A DNA stretch of 64,000 nucleotides from Paludisphaera borealis (GTDB taxonomy: Bacteria; Planctomycetota; Planctomycetia; Isosphaerales; Isosphaeraceae), in contig NZ_CP019082.1 in assembly GCF_001956985.1 (NCBI RefSeq), positions 620,001-684,000 on the forward strand, written 5' to 3'. Positions 51,028-60,455 of the stretch are shown here, piece by piece; within the stretch, counting starts at the first letter, position 1; every line of letters begins with the position of its first letter. The notes under the pieces were generated by a model. The model was not told the origin of the DNA. It did not search any database and saw only the letters and a program-made list of their open reading frames with translations. The position numbers and the translations under genes were made by a program.

Positions 51028-51627
51028 CGATGTGGTTTCAAGTCGTTCGCCCGGTAGAAGCAAGCAAGAGAAGCCGACGCTTAAACAGGTCGGACGCGGC
51101 GATCGTCCCTCTTGCGATCGTCGCAGCTTTGATGCACCCGCGCGCTGGCATGCGTGTAGTCGCCGCGACGACGCCGTCGGCCATGGTGAATCTCGTCAAC
51201 AGCGCGGCGATCGAAAGAGCCGCGTGGCGGTTGAAAATTACGAATTTTTAAGACATGATTACAATGCCGGGGCGATGCACGACGTTCTCGCCTGTCCCTG
51301 GTCGAAGTATGTTTTCAAGTCGACGCCTGCCGAGCCAAAGATCTCGGCTCCTTCTTCTGGGATAAGTTTAGTGGATGAATTGGGGGCGAAGAGGTGGTTA
51401 TGGCGGCGGATTCCGGTCGCCGTAGTCGCAAAAAACGATGAAAACAGGACTGATCGAAAGTCCGCGGCCGGCGGACTCCAGGCCCGACCGCTCCAAGCCT
51501 CTTCGGCCGTTGGCTCGCGAAAGTGGAAAGGGACGGCGCCCGGTGGTACTGGATCGTGAAGGAAGAGCAAGAACTACGCGTGTGTTGCAAAATCAAATGA
51601 AAATCTGCAAACTTTACCCAGGCGGAA
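51028..51627. other. ~600-bp gap before the DUF1592 gene, no gene recognised
   Basis: Open frames here (such as 51032-51559) have mixed composition and no domain. The segment around 51230-51440 appears richer in A+T than its surroundings. TTGAAA (51231-51236), 17 bp, CATGAT (51254-51259) is a possible promoter but lies ~370 bp from the next start codon, implying a long leader if used. Confidence 0.45.
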
Positions 51628-54231
51628 ATGTATAAAGGGGCGAGGATTCGGGCAATGGGTGCATTGTGGGGTCCGGGGGGGGCTCGACTGGGTCGCCCGG
51701 GCCGACTGACGCTTGGTTTGGCGTGCATGCTGCGGGTGGGCGTCACCCTCGTCCTTGCCCACGTGGTCGTGCTCGCCGCGGAGGCGAGCGCGGCGGACCA
51801 GCTCGAGAAGCAATTCCGCGAGCGCGTGCAACCCATCCTTGAGGATTACTGCATTGCATGCCATGGCGACGGGATCGACAAAGGGTCCGTGGCGCTCGAC
51901 GAATCCGCGTTGAACCCGGCGCGCCTGCGCGACAAAAAATTCTGGTGGGCCGTACTCAAGAACGTGAGGGCCGGCCTCATGCCCCCAACCGGCGAACCCC
52001 AACCGTCCGAGGCGGAGCGGCGGCTCCTCGTCGATTGGATCAAGTACGGCGCCTTCGGAATCGAGCCGACGACCCCCGACCCCGGCCGCGTCACGGTGCG
52101 GCGGCTCAATCGGGTCGAGTACCGAAACACGATTCGCGACTTGATGGGCGTGAACTATGAAACGAACGTCGAGTTTCCACCCGACGACACGGGTCATGGG
52201 TTCGACAACATCGGCGACGTCCTCACCGTTTCCCCCTTGCTGCTGGAAAAGTACCTCGCCGCCGCGAAGTCCATCGTCGTGCAGGCGGTGCCGGTGGTCC
52301 CGAGAGTCGTCCCGGAAACGAAGATCGCCGGTCGACGCTTCCGCCGAGCGGGCGACGACGAGAAGAAGGACGAAGGGCCATTGCCGCTCTCGTATTACGA
52401 GCCGGCGTCGATTGCAAGCACGTTCCACGCCGAGCACCCGGGCCGGTATCAACTGGTGCTGAACTTGACGGCGACCGACAAGGAGGCCTTTGGAGCCGAC
52501 TACAATAAGTGCCGGGTCGTTTTCAAAGCGGATGATCGGGAATTGTTCCGGCAGGAATTCAGTCGCCAGGACGAGAAGCCGTTCCACACCCAACTGGACC
52601 TCGATTGGAGCGCGGGAGAGCATGAGTTGGCGTTCGTCCTCGAACCGCTGACGCGGGACGAGAAGCGACTCAGATCTCTCACGATCAGGATCGATTCGGT
52701 GGACGTGCGCGGGCCTTGGGAACGCCGTTTCTGGACCCGGCCCGCAAACTATTCCCGCTTTTTCCCGAGCGACGCCCCCGAGGGCGCCCCCGAGCGGCGG
52801 CTTTACGCGCGCTCGCTGCTTCAGGCTTTCGCCAGAAGAGCGTTTCGACGCCCCGCGGACGAGGCGACGGTGGATCGGCTTGCGGCGCTGGCCGAGCGCG
52901 AGTACTCCCGGGAGGGGCGGACCTTCGAGGCCGGCGTCGCCCAAGCGATGGCGGCCGTGCTGGCTTCCCCGATGTTCCTGTTCCGGGAGGAAGGGCTTGA
53001 GGAAGGGTCTTCAGACCGATACCCGCTCATCGACGAATATGCACTGGCTTCGCGGCTGTCGTATTTCCTCTGGTCGTCCATGCCCGACGCCGAGCTGTTT
53101 CGATTGGCCGAGGAGCACGCGCTCAGGAAAAACCTGGCCGCGCAGTTGAAGCGGATGTTCGCCGATCCGCGTTCGAGAGAGTTCGTCCGGCACTTCGTCG
53201 GGCAGTGGCTGCAGGCGCGCGACGTCGAGACGGTCCCGATCAATGCGTTCGCCGTGATCCACCGCGATCAGCCGTTCGATCCCGAGGCGGACCGACTCCG
53301 GGCGCGACTGCAAGAACTGAACCGTCGATTCCCCGAGACGCTCACCGACGAAGAGCGGAAAGAACGGAACGAAGTGCGCGCGGCGTTCTTCAAAACGTTT
53401 CGCGGCGTCCGCGAGCACGAGTTGAACGACGAATTGCGCCAGGCCATGAGGCTCGAATCCGAGATGCTCGTCGACCGCGTTCTTCGCCAAGACCGCAGTC
53501 TGCGGGAGCTGCTGGTCAGCGATTACACCTTCCTGAACGAGCGGCTGGCGAAACACTATGGGATCGGCGGGGTCGAAGGCAAGGAAATGCGTCTCGTCGC
53601 ACTGCCGCCCGAGAGCCCGCGCGGCGGCGTTCTGACGCTCGGAGCCGTGCTGGCCGTGACATCGAACCCGGATCGAACCTCTCCGGTGAAGCGAGGCTTG
53701 TTCATCCTCGACAACATCCTGGGAACTCCCCCGCCGCCTCAACCGCCGAACATCCCCCCTCTGGAAAAGTCCGCGAAGGAATTCGCCGGCCGCACTCCGA
53801 CCTTGCGGGAGACCCTGGAGCTGCACCGCGCAAAGCCCCAGTGCAGCGCCTGCCATAATCGGATGGATCCCCTGGGATTGGCCTTGGAAAACTTCAATGC
53901 GCTCGGTGTTTGGCGGGAACGGGAGCAAGGCGGTCCCGTGAATTCGAGCGGCAGGCTCCTCACCGGCGAGTCCTTCTCGAACGTCCAGGAGCTGAAGCGC
54001 ATCTTGGCCGACGAACACGGCCGCGATTTCTTTCGCTGTCTCAGCGAGAAAATGCTGACGTATGCTTTAGGGCGCGGTCTCGACTATCAGGACGTGGAGA
54101 CGATTGATTCGCTGGTGGATCACATTGAACGAGAGAACGGCCGCGCTGGCGCGTTGATCTCCGGCGTCGTCGAATCGGCGCCGTTTCAGAGAGGCCGAAG
54201 ACCCGCGGAGGGGAAGTCCCCGAGCCCGTGA
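51628..54231 (+). CDS. Planctomycete cytochrome protein with DUF1587-DUF1592-DUF1588-DUF1585
   Basis: 867 residues from ATG 51628; ATG 51655 is an equally possible start and keeps the signal peptide (ACMLRVGVTLVLAHVVVLAA). PSCyt-like haem domain: QPILEDYCIACHGDG with ADQLEKQFRERV before and GLMPPTGEPQPSEAERRLL after. Then DUF1587 (VTVRRLNRVEYRNTIRDLMG ... FPPDDTGHGFDNIGDVL), a beta-rich carbohydrate-binding-like insert (YQLVLNLTATDKEAFG), DUF1592 (LLQAFARRAFRRPADEATVD, YALASRLSYFLWSSMPDAEL), DUF1588 (GVLTLGAVLAVTSNPDRTSP, LFILDNILGTPPPPQPPNIP), CSACHNRMDPLGLALENFNA (second CxxCH) and DUF1585 (FFRCLSEKMLTYALGRGLDY). It is partnered with the DUF1552 gene 52 bp downstream. Precise function unknown; periplasmic. 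Confidence 0.92.
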   Translation: MYKGARIRAMGALWGPGGARLGRPGRLTLGLACMLRVGVTLVLAHVVVLAAEASAADQLEKQFRERVQPILEDYCIACHGDGIDKGSVALDESALNPARLRDKKFWWAVLKNVRAGLMPPTGEPQPSEAERRLLVDWIKYGAFGIEPTTPDPGRVTVRRLNRVEYRNTIRDLMGVNYETNVEFPPDDTGHGFDNIGDVLTVSPLLLEKYLAAAKSIVVQAVPVVPRVVPETKIAGRRFRRAGDDEKKDEGPLPLSYYEPASIASTFHAEHPGRYQLVLNLTATDKEAFGADYNKCRVVFKADDRELFRQEFSRQDEKPFHTQLDLDWSAGEHELAFVLEPLTRDEKRLRSLTIRIDSVDVRGPWERRFWTRPANYSRFFPSDAPEGAPERRLYARSLLQAFARRAFRRPADEATVDRLAALAEREYSREGRTFEAGVAQAMAAVLASPMFLFREEGLEEGSSDRYPLIDEYALASRLSYFLWSSMPDAELFRLAEEHALRKNLAAQLKRMFADPRSREFVRHFVGQWLQARDVETVPINAFAVIHRDQPFDPEADRLRARLQELNRRFPETLTDEERKERNEVRAAFFKTFRGVREHELNDELRQAMRLESEMLVDRVLRQDRSLRELLVSDYTFLNERLAKHYGIGGVEGKEMRLVALPPESPRGGVLTLGAVLAVTSNPDRTSPVKRGLFILDNILGTPPPPQPPNIPPLEKSAKEFAGRTPTLRETLELHRAKPQCSACHNRMDPLGLALENFNALGVWREREQGGPVNSSGRLLTGESFSNVQELKRILADEHGRDFFRCLSEKMLTYALGRGLDYQDVETIDSLVDHIERENGRAGALISGVVESAPFQRGRRPAEGKSPSP

Positions 54232-54283
54232 CCGACCGGACGACGATGTATCCGGAACACCGCGCCGAACTGAGGATGCAACC

Positions 54284-55702
54284 TTGAAGCCGATGAACCC
54301 CGCCGGAACCGATCTGGCCGCCCCCCCCCGCCGTGGGCGTCTCAATCGCCGTCATTTTCTGCGAGGCCTGGGCGTGACCGTCGCGCTGCCGGTCCTTGCG
54401 TCGCTGCGTCCGACGTCCCAGTTCGCCTCGCGCGCGTTGCCCGTCGGCGGCCTGGGCGTGACCCCGACGGGCGCCCCGCTGCGCGCGGCCTTCGTCTACG
54501 TCCCCAACGGCGCTATACCCGCCGCCTGGTGGCCGGCGGCTGAGGGCGCGAATTTTCCGCTGAGCCGCAGCCTTCAGCCATTGGAGCCGGTCAAGGGCTT
54601 GGTCCAGGTGCTCGGCGGCCTGGACCATCAGACCGCGGGCCCGGGCCCGGACGGCGTTGATGGTTCTGGCGAGCACGCCCGCGCGAACGGCACGTTCCTG
54701 ACCGGCGTCCGACTCAAGAAGAGCGCGACCGACGTCCACGCCGGGATTTCCATCGACCAGATGATGGCGCGCCAGGTCGGTTCACTCACGCGTTTCTCTT
54801 CACTGGAACTGGGATGCGACTCCGTGCGCAAGACTGCGGCGTGTGATTCCGGCTACTCGTGCGCCTACCAGTACAACTTGTCCTGGAGCTCGCCCACGAC
54901 GCCCATGACGCCGGAATCCAATCCGCGCCTGGTCTTCGAACGCCTGTTTGGGACTGGAGCCCCCGGCGAGCGGCGGGCGATCCTTCAGCAGCGCCGGCAA
55001 GAGCAGCGGTCCCTCCTCGATTCCGTCCTTGAGGACGCGCGCTCCATGCAGCGACGACTCAACCCTCAAGACAAGGACAAGCTGGACCAATACTTGACCG
55101 GTGTGCGCGAGGTCGAGACGCGCATCGAAAGAGCGGAGCGGTTCGGGACGGCCCAAGATCCGGGCGTCGAGACCCCGGCGGGCATCCCCTCGGACTACAC
55201 GCAGTACGTTCAGCTCATGTACGACATGCTCCTCCTGGCGTTCCAGACCGACTCCACGCGCGTGGCGACTTTCCTGGTCACCCACGAGGGGAGTAATCTG
55301 TCGTTCGACCACATCGGGATCACCGAAGGGCATCACGACCTGTCGCACCACCAGAACCGGCCGGAGTGGGTCGAAAAGGTCGCCAAGATCGATTTGTGGT
55401 ACGTCCAACAGTTCGCCAGGTTCCTGGAAAAGCTCGACGCGACGAAAGACGCCGACGGCAACTCTCTGCTCTACAACTCCATGATCGTTTACGGCAGCGG
55501 CTGCGCCGATGGCGACTCTCACACGCACTCCAACCTGCCGTTCCTGCTGGCCGGCGCCGGGGGAGGGACGCTTACACCCGGCCGGTACGTGAAATACGGA
55601 TCCCGACCGGCGACGAACCTCTTCCTGGACATGGCCGATCGCCTCGGCGTCCAGCAGTTGGAGCGATTCGGCGATTCCACCGGACGTCTGGGGAACATCT
55701 AA
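54284..55702 (+). CDS. DUF1552 family Tat-exported protein
   Basis: 472 residues from TTG 54284 with TGAGGATGCAACC upstream; ATG 54293 is an alternative three codons in. A Tat signal, LNRRHFLRGLGVTVALPVLA, is followed by the DUF1552 pattern: AAFVYVPNGAIPAAWWPAAE, QVLGGLDHQTA, HARANGTFLTGVRLKKS, GISIDQMMARQVGSLTRFSS, LGCDSVRKTAACDSGYSCAY, then NPRLVFERLFG, DYTQYVQLMYDMLLLAFQTD, THEGSNLSFDHIGITEGHHD and YGSGCADGDSHTHSNLPFLL. This family routinely sits directly after a DUF1592/DUF1588 cytochrome gene. It is thought to be a periplasmic partner of that protein, and the His/Asp-rich segments suggest metal binding. Enzymatic role not established. Confidence 0.92.
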   Translation: MKPMNPAGTDLAAPPRRGRLNRRHFLRGLGVTVALPVLASLRPTSQFASRALPVGGLGVTPTGAPLRAAFVYVPNGAIPAAWWPAAEGANFPLSRSLQPLEPVKGLVQVLGGLDHQTAGPGPDGVDGSGEHARANGTFLTGVRLKKSATDVHAGISIDQMMARQVGSLTRFSSLELGCDSVRKTAACDSGYSCAYQYNLSWSSPTTPMTPESNPRLVFERLFGTGAPGERRAILQQRRQEQRSLLDSVLEDARSMQRRLNPQDKDKLDQYLTGVREVETRIERAERFGTAQDPGVETPAGIPSDYTQYVQLMYDMLLLAFQTDSTRVATFLVTHEGSNLSFDHIGITEGHHDLSHHQNRPEWVEKVAKIDLWYVQQFARFLEKLDATKDADGNSLLYNSMIVYGSGCADGDSHTHSNLPFLLAGAGGGTLTPGRYVKYGSRPATNLFLDMADRLGVQQLERFGDSTGRLGNI

Positions 55703-55804
55703 TACCGAACCGCGTGGATCCGTTGCCTCGCGCGCCGCCGGGACTTTGCAGCGTGCGCACGAGGCCGGTCTGAGCCAGTCGGCTCCGTCAGCGAGGAAGT
55801 CGTC

Positions 55805-56755
55805 ATGAGTCTTCGGACGAAACGCGCCTTGGTCGTTGCGCTCGGGATGACGCCGCTGCTCGGCGTCATCGTCGAGGCTCAAGGGGCTGGCGAGCCGCCG
55901 ACGTCGCTCCAGGTTCCTGGGATCGAGAACGTCTTCCGGCTGGGGCCCGGTCTTTACAGCGGCGGCCAGCCGAACGGCGCCGCGAGCTTCGCCGCGTTGA
56001 AGGCGATGGGGGTCAAGACGATTCTGACCGTCGACGGCGCGGCGCCGGACGTCGAGGCGGCTCGAAAACTCGGCCTCCGCTACGTGCATCTGCCGGTCGG
56101 TTACGACGGCATCCCGCGCGAGCAGGCGTTGAGGATCATCCAGGCGGTCCGGATGCTGCCGGGGCCGGTGTTCGTCCACTGCCATCACGGGAAGCATCGC
56201 GGTCCCGCCGCGGCGGCCCTCTGCGGCATCGCCATCGAGGGATGGAGCAAGGGTGACGCGGCTTCCTGGCTGAAGCAGGCGGGGACGTCGCCGGATTATC
56301 GGGGCCTGTACGCGACGGTGGCCGATTTCCAGCCGCCCTCGCCCGCCGAGCTGGCGAAGCTGGGCACGGATTTCCCGGAGCGCGCCCCAGCGCCCGCCCT
56401 GGTCGAGCGGATGGTGGCGATCGATGGAGGCTGGGACCGGATTAAGGCGATCCGCGACGCCGGTTACAAGCCGCCGGCGTCACACCCGGACGTCGACCCT
56501 CCGCATGAAGCCTTGCAGTTGGCCGAGCAATTCAAGGAGATGGCGAGGAACGCGGAGACGAAGCGCCGAGGCGCGGATTTAGTCGGCCGGTCGGAAGCGG
56601 CGGCCCGGCTCGCGAGCGATTTCGAGGCCGCGCTGCGACGACACGGCGATTCCCCGAACGAAGCGACCCGGAAAAAGCTCGATGACGGCTTTGTCGCGAT
56701 CGGTAGAAGTTGCACCGACTGTCATGCTCGACATCGCGACGAGAAATCAAAATAA
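55805..56755 (+). CDS. Exported cysteine-type phosphatase fused to a C-terminal CxxCH haem-binding helix domain
   Basis: 316 residues. A signal peptide (RALVVALGMTPLLGVIVEA) leads into a dual-specificity/tyrosine-phosphatase-like domain: VFRLGPGLYSGGQPNGAASF and the catalytic P-loop HCHHGKHRGP (Cys126-x5-Arg132). A later helical region (about 230-316) ends in GRSCTDCHARHRDEKSK, a class-c haem attachment site (Cys303, Cys306, His307), in a helical context like cytochrome c' (ALQLAEQFKEMARNAETKRR). The combination of a Cys-phosphatase with c-haem is unusual. The gene closes the block of cytochrome-type genes, 102 bp after the DUF1552 gene. The substrate is unknown, and the phosphatase active site might be regulated by the haem. 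Confidence 0.82.
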   Translation: MSLRTKRALVVALGMTPLLGVIVEAQGAGEPPTSLQVPGIENVFRLGPGLYSGGQPNGAASFAALKAMGVKTILTVDGAAPDVEAARKLGLRYVHLPVGYDGIPREQALRIIQAVRMLPGPVFVHCHHGKHRGPAAAALCGIAIEGWSKGDAASWLKQAGTSPDYRGLYATVADFQPPSPAELAKLGTDFPERAPAPALVERMVAIDGGWDRIKAIRDAGYKPPASHPDVDPPHEALQLAEQFKEMARNAETKRRGADLVGRSEAAARLASDFEAALRRHGDSPNEATRKKLDDGFVAIGRSCTDCHARHRDEKSK

Positions 56756-56771
56756 TCGGTTGCAAGGCGTC

Positions 56772-56999
56772 TCAATCGGACGGCCGCTCCGACACCTTGT
56801 GCAACGATCTCCTGAAGAACGACACGACCGTCCAGCCGCTGAGCATTCCCAGAAAATAGGCCCCGATCGCCAACAGGGCGACCGGCCCGGTAGCCCTCCA
56901 CGTCCAGAAGGTTACTGTGATCGCCTCGGTGTTCTGCACGGCGAAGAGTCCGACCGCTCCGAGGAAAGCCAGCAAGACGACCGCCTGAATGTACCGCAT
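56772..56999 (-). CDS. LapA-domain (DUF1049) small membrane protein
   Basis: 75 residues from ATG 56999, chosen over an upstream start because GGGGGCGTG precedes it and the first helix then begins at residue 3. Two membrane helices, IQAVVLLAFLGAVGLFAVQN and VALLAIGAYFLGMLSGWTVV, frame the conserved NTEAITVTFWTW segment, followed by a basic cytoplasmic end (FFRRSLHKVSE). LapA/YciS proteins assist lipopolysaccharide assembly regulation in proteobacteria; the family is widespread and its role here is not known. It converges with the phosphatase gene, 16 bp apart. Confidence 0.85.
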   Translation of the reverse strand: MRYIQAVVLLAFLGAVGLFAVQNTEAITVTFWTWRATGPVALLAIGAYFLGMLSGWTVVSFFRRSLHKVSERPSD

Positions 57000-57260
57000 C
57001 ACGCCCCCGATCTCACACGGCGAGCGGATGCTCGGCCCGTCGGTCAAATATTCCCACTCTTATTCTATCACGCCGTGCAGGTCCGGACGACGCGGCCAGC
57101 TCGACCGACTCCCGTGACGAACAGCCTCTCGGCTTTCAAGACGGCCTCGCGGCGCTGGGTTTCGTAAGTCCGCGCCGCAGGGCCGAGCCCAGGAGCTGTT
57201 TGAACATCGAGTCGAGCGGGTCCAGCCGTCGCCGTCCGCGTGCCGGCGTGGAAACTCGGC

Positions 57261-60161
57261 TTATGCTGACGTCTTGCTCTTGAGCGGGACGGTTGTGAGC
57301 CAGAGATCGGTTGCTGGGGCGGCCATGGAGTTCAGGACCGCCTGCGCCATGATTTCACCGCTTACGCTGGCGCTCGAATTCCTTGCACCGCCGTCGCCGG
57401 CGAGAGAGGCGATCGCCGCGGCGTGGACGTCGGCCGCGCCGGTCGACGCGGCGAGCGAGCCACTGGCCGGCGTCGCGGCCATGGCGAGGCTCGGCGAATC
57501 GGGGTTGATGGTCAGGACGCCATTGTCGGCGACGTTCAAATCGTAGGCGATCAGCGCCCCGTCGATCGGAGGCAGCGTCGCGGTTCCCGGGCCGGGGTTG
57601 ATGGTCACGCGCCCGTTGCCGCTGATATCGACCGCCGCGTGAGCGGCGTAAGCCACCCCAGTCAGGTTGAGCTTCGCATTCTCCGTGACGCGGATCGGGT
57701 TGCTGGAGGCCGGGGCCTGGAGGACTACGACTCCTTGATACGGACCGCTCGTCAGGGCCGTCAGATTCAGTTGTCCTAGGCCGGAGAGGGTGATCGTGTC
57801 CCGGGGGCCGCTTGGGACGTTGATGATCAGGACGTCGCTTCCCTTGACCACTCCATTGCCGGACACCGAGAGCCCGCCGCCCTTCAGGTAGTAGACGCCC
57901 GGGGCGAGCGTCACCGTGGCGTTGCCGGAGACGTGGATGCCGCCGAGGTAAGTGCCTGGAGAGAGCGTGAGCGGCACGCTTCTCGTGTCATTGACCGCGC
58001 CGAAGAGCGGGGACGGGGGCGTGGGCAACCCAAGCCCCAGCGGATCGGGGACCGCGGCGTCATGATCGGCCGTGGGGTTGATGGTCGCGTTGCCCCAGGT
58101 GGATACGCCGCCGCCGACATGGATTTGCGACGCGCTTAGCTTGCCGTTCTGGGCGACGACGGCCGCGTAGTAAGGGGCGTTGGAGTCGACGACCACCGCG
58201 CCGCAGCCTGTGACGACGACGTTGCCGTTGCCGGTGACCAGGAGAGAGCCGGCGGCCGTGGGGTCGAGCAGCAGGAGGCCGAGGTCGTCCTTGATCGTGG
58301 CCGTACTGGTCGCGACTGACGGTACGGACGATTCGTGATCGATGGTGGTCGTGATCGTGTAGTTGCCGTGCGAGGCGTAGGCGTGGGCGCCGTTGACGGT
58401 GAAGACGCCGCCGGCATAGGAGATGGAGCCGACCGAGCTGCCGGTGCCGTCGCCCCAGTCGATGGAGGCCGAGTAGTCGTTGAGGCTCTCCGGCCCGCCG
58501 GGGTCGGTGAAGGTCGCCGGCGAAACCGTGATCGTCTTGCAGTTCACCGCGAAGACAGGAACCCCCACGGCCACGACCGACGGGTCGGAGACCGTGGCCG
58601 AACTTGCGACCACCGTCATGGGCGCCGACTCGTGGTGGATGGTCACGGTGATGACGTAGGGCTGCGAGCCAGGGTGTTCGGGCCCGCTCTCCTCGGCGTA
58701 AGTGTGAACGCCGTGGACCTCGAAGGTCGAGCCGTTGAAGACGATCGAGCCGGCCCCGACCTGCGTCCCGGAGCCGTCGCCCCAGTTGACGTCGGCCGAG
58801 TAATCGCCGATCGGCTCCGGGCCGCCGGGGTCGGTGAACGTCGCCAGCACCACCGAGCCGGTGCTGGCTCCTTCGACCGCACTGATCGACCGGCCGGTGG
58901 CGATCACGGCTGGATCGGAGACGTTCACCTGGAAGGTTTTGGACTGCGTCTGGCTGGTGAAGTCGTTGACCGTGACCGTCACGGTGTAGCTTCCCTCCTC
59001 AGCGTACTTATGCGGCTTGGATCCCAGCGAGCCCGCGCTGTTGAGGAAGAAGCTGGTGTTCGACGAACCGTCCCCCCACGCGACCGTCACGCCCCAGGGA
59101 GCCGCATCGGGGTCGGTGAAACTTCCCAGGTTGAACGCCTTGGCCGCACCCTCGACCCCCGTCTGATCCGCGGCAGCCGTCACCTGGGGGACGTTCAGGA
59201 CGAGCGAATAGCCGAGAACGTCGAGCCGCGTCAGTTCGGCGGCGTCCAGATTCGCGGTCGCTCCCGGCGTATTGAACGCGTCTTGCACCTGGGGCGTCTG
59301 GCCGCCGAAGAAGCTGTACCAGTCGCCGTAATCCCCCGCGTACGCCGCTGTATGGGTTTGGTTGAATCGTGCGAGGTCGGTCGTGCCGCCGTCGATGGAG
59401 AAATACGCTTGATCCGTCGCCGTCGAGCTATAGCTTCGGGCGCCGTTTTGATCGTACCGAAACAAGTCGTCGGGACGGACCATTCCGGTGGGGACCGGAG
59501 TGCCATTATTCGCCGCGTCGAGTGATGAGCCGAAGCCCAGGATCTCGTCGATCTCGTGCGCGGTCACGGCCTGCAAGTCGTACTTGGAGGCGTCTTGCAC
59601 CGACGTGCGATCGAGATTACAGATGGCCGTGTTGAGCGTGATCGTGCCGTCGCCCGCGGCACCCCCGGCGTTCGGCGCGTTGAATCCCAATGCCCGAGCG
59701 AGGGGCGACCTCACGGCGATTTGACTGTTGTTGTTGATTGGGTCGTTGGTTTGCACCGGAAGCGATGCGATCGCGGTGTTGTCGTTCGCGGTCGTCGCAT
59801 GGCTGACCAGGGCGGAGCGGTAGTCCGCGTACTTGATGAAATAGAGAAGGCCGCCCGAACTTCCTCCAAGTCCGCCGCCTTCCTGGAAGGTAATGTCGAC
59901 CGTGACGTTGTCGGTGATCAGATTCTCATAGGCCGCAATCGTCCTGTTGATCGTGCCTTCGATGGCGGCCGCGTTGGGATCGTTGGTGATGCTGCTGTCG
60001 AAGGTCGCATTGATCACCAGCGCCATGAGTTGTCGAGCTTCAAGCTGCTCGAGCCGTGGCCGAGTTTGAGACGCGCCTCGACCTCGGAAGTGGTGGCTCG
60101 TCGAAGTCCGCGGTCGGCCTCGCCGACCACGACCCGTCAAGGAGTTCGTGGACAGAATCAT
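57261..60161 (-). CDS. Surface protein: metalloprotease-like domain plus PKD repeats
   Basis: 966 residues from ATG 60161 (MILSTNSLTGRGRRGRPRTS). The N-terminus has a basic leader and RLEQLEARQLMALVINATF, close to the LEPRxLL-type motif found on many planctomycete exoproteins. Next comes a domain like the NF038122-type metalloproteases: TVDITFQEGGGLGGSSGG, DLQAVTAHEIDEILGFGSSL with HEIDE from His202 where HExxH is expected, and AELTRLDVLGYSLV. Three PKD/Ig-like domains follow, each with 'FTDPG.. DYSA.V.WGDG.G' (GDYSADVNWGDGSGTQVGAG; NDYSASIDWGDGTGSSVGSI). The C-terminal ~300 residues are a beta-rich, Gly/Asn/Val repeat domain (VTGNGNVVVTGCGAVVVD; VSGNATVTLAPGVYYLKGGG) ending in Ala/Ser-rich sequence. 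Probably a large secreted or surface-attached protein. Confidence 0.85.
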   Translation of the reverse strand: MILSTNSLTGRGRRGRPRTSTSHHFRGRGASQTRPRLEQLEARQLMALVINATFDSSITNDPNAAAIEGTINRTIAAYENLITDNVTVDITFQEGGGLGGSSGGLLYFIKYADYRSALVSHATTANDNTAIASLPVQTNDPINNNSQIAVRSPLARALGFNAPNAGGAAGDGTITLNTAICNLDRTSVQDASKYDLQAVTAHEIDEILGFGSSLDAANNGTPVPTGMVRPDDLFRYDQNGARSYSSTATDQAYFSIDGGTTDLARFNQTHTAAYAGDYGDWYSFFGGQTPQVQDAFNTPGATANLDAAELTRLDVLGYSLVLNVPQVTAAADQTGVEGAAKAFNLGSFTDPDAAPWGVTVAWGDGSSNTSFFLNSAGSLGSKPHKYAEEGSYTVTVTVNDFTSQTQSKTFQVNVSDPAVIATGRSISAVEGASTGSVVLATFTDPGGPEPIGDYSADVNWGDGSGTQVGAGSIVFNGSTFEVHGVHTYAEESGPEHPGSQPYVITVTIHHESAPMTVVASSATVSDPSVVAVGVPVFAVNCKTITVSPATFTDPGGPESLNDYSASIDWGDGTGSSVGSISYAGGVFTVNGAHAYASHGNYTITTTIDHESSVPSVATSTATIKDDLGLLLLDPTAAGSLLVTGNGNVVVTGCGAVVVDSNAPYYAAVVAQNGKLSASQIHVGGGVSTWGNATINPTADHDAAVPDPLGLGLPTPPSPLFGAVNDTRSVPLTLSPGTYLGGIHVSGNATVTLAPGVYYLKGGGLSVSGNGVVKGSDVLIINVPSGPRDTITLSGLGQLNLTALTSGPYQGVVVLQAPASSNPIRVTENAKLNLTGVAYAAHAAVDISGNGRVTINPGPGTATLPPIDGALIAYDLNVADNGVLTINPDSPSLAMAATPASGSLAASTGAADVHAAAIASLAGDGGARNSSASVSGEIMAQAVLNSMAAPATDLWLTTVPLKSKTSA

Positions 60162-60455
60162 GATGTGCAGTCCTGGTGATATGGTGCGATCGCGTCGCCG
60201 AACCGTTTCGTATCCAGGTTTCCGCCCGGGTCGCAGGTCCACTGGGTCGTCGGAACCGATCGCTGGTGTTTTCGCGAAGTGATTTGCGGACAGGCTTCGC
60301 ATAATAGGTTAATTGGATCGTGTTGCAAGAAAATAATTGAGAATCGGGCCAAGAATGGTTGAAGCTGTTTCGTCATCGACTGGTTTTCGAACACGCGGCC
60401 TCGTTTTGGCCGTCGCCGAGCGTGCCGAAAGAAAGTGGGGAGCCGGGGCGACTGC
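60162..60455. other. Intergenic region between the PKD gene start and the TPR/propeller gene stop
   Basis: Contains a relatively A+T-rich stretch (60300-60345, with AAAATAATTGAG) that may hold the PKD-gene promoter. No gene or repeat is recognised. Confidence 0.4.

Noticed and set aside
51032-51559. 175-codon frame in the gap before the DUF1592 gene
   Set aside because: Mixed composition, no signal peptide or domain, runs through A+T-rich non-coding-like DNA.
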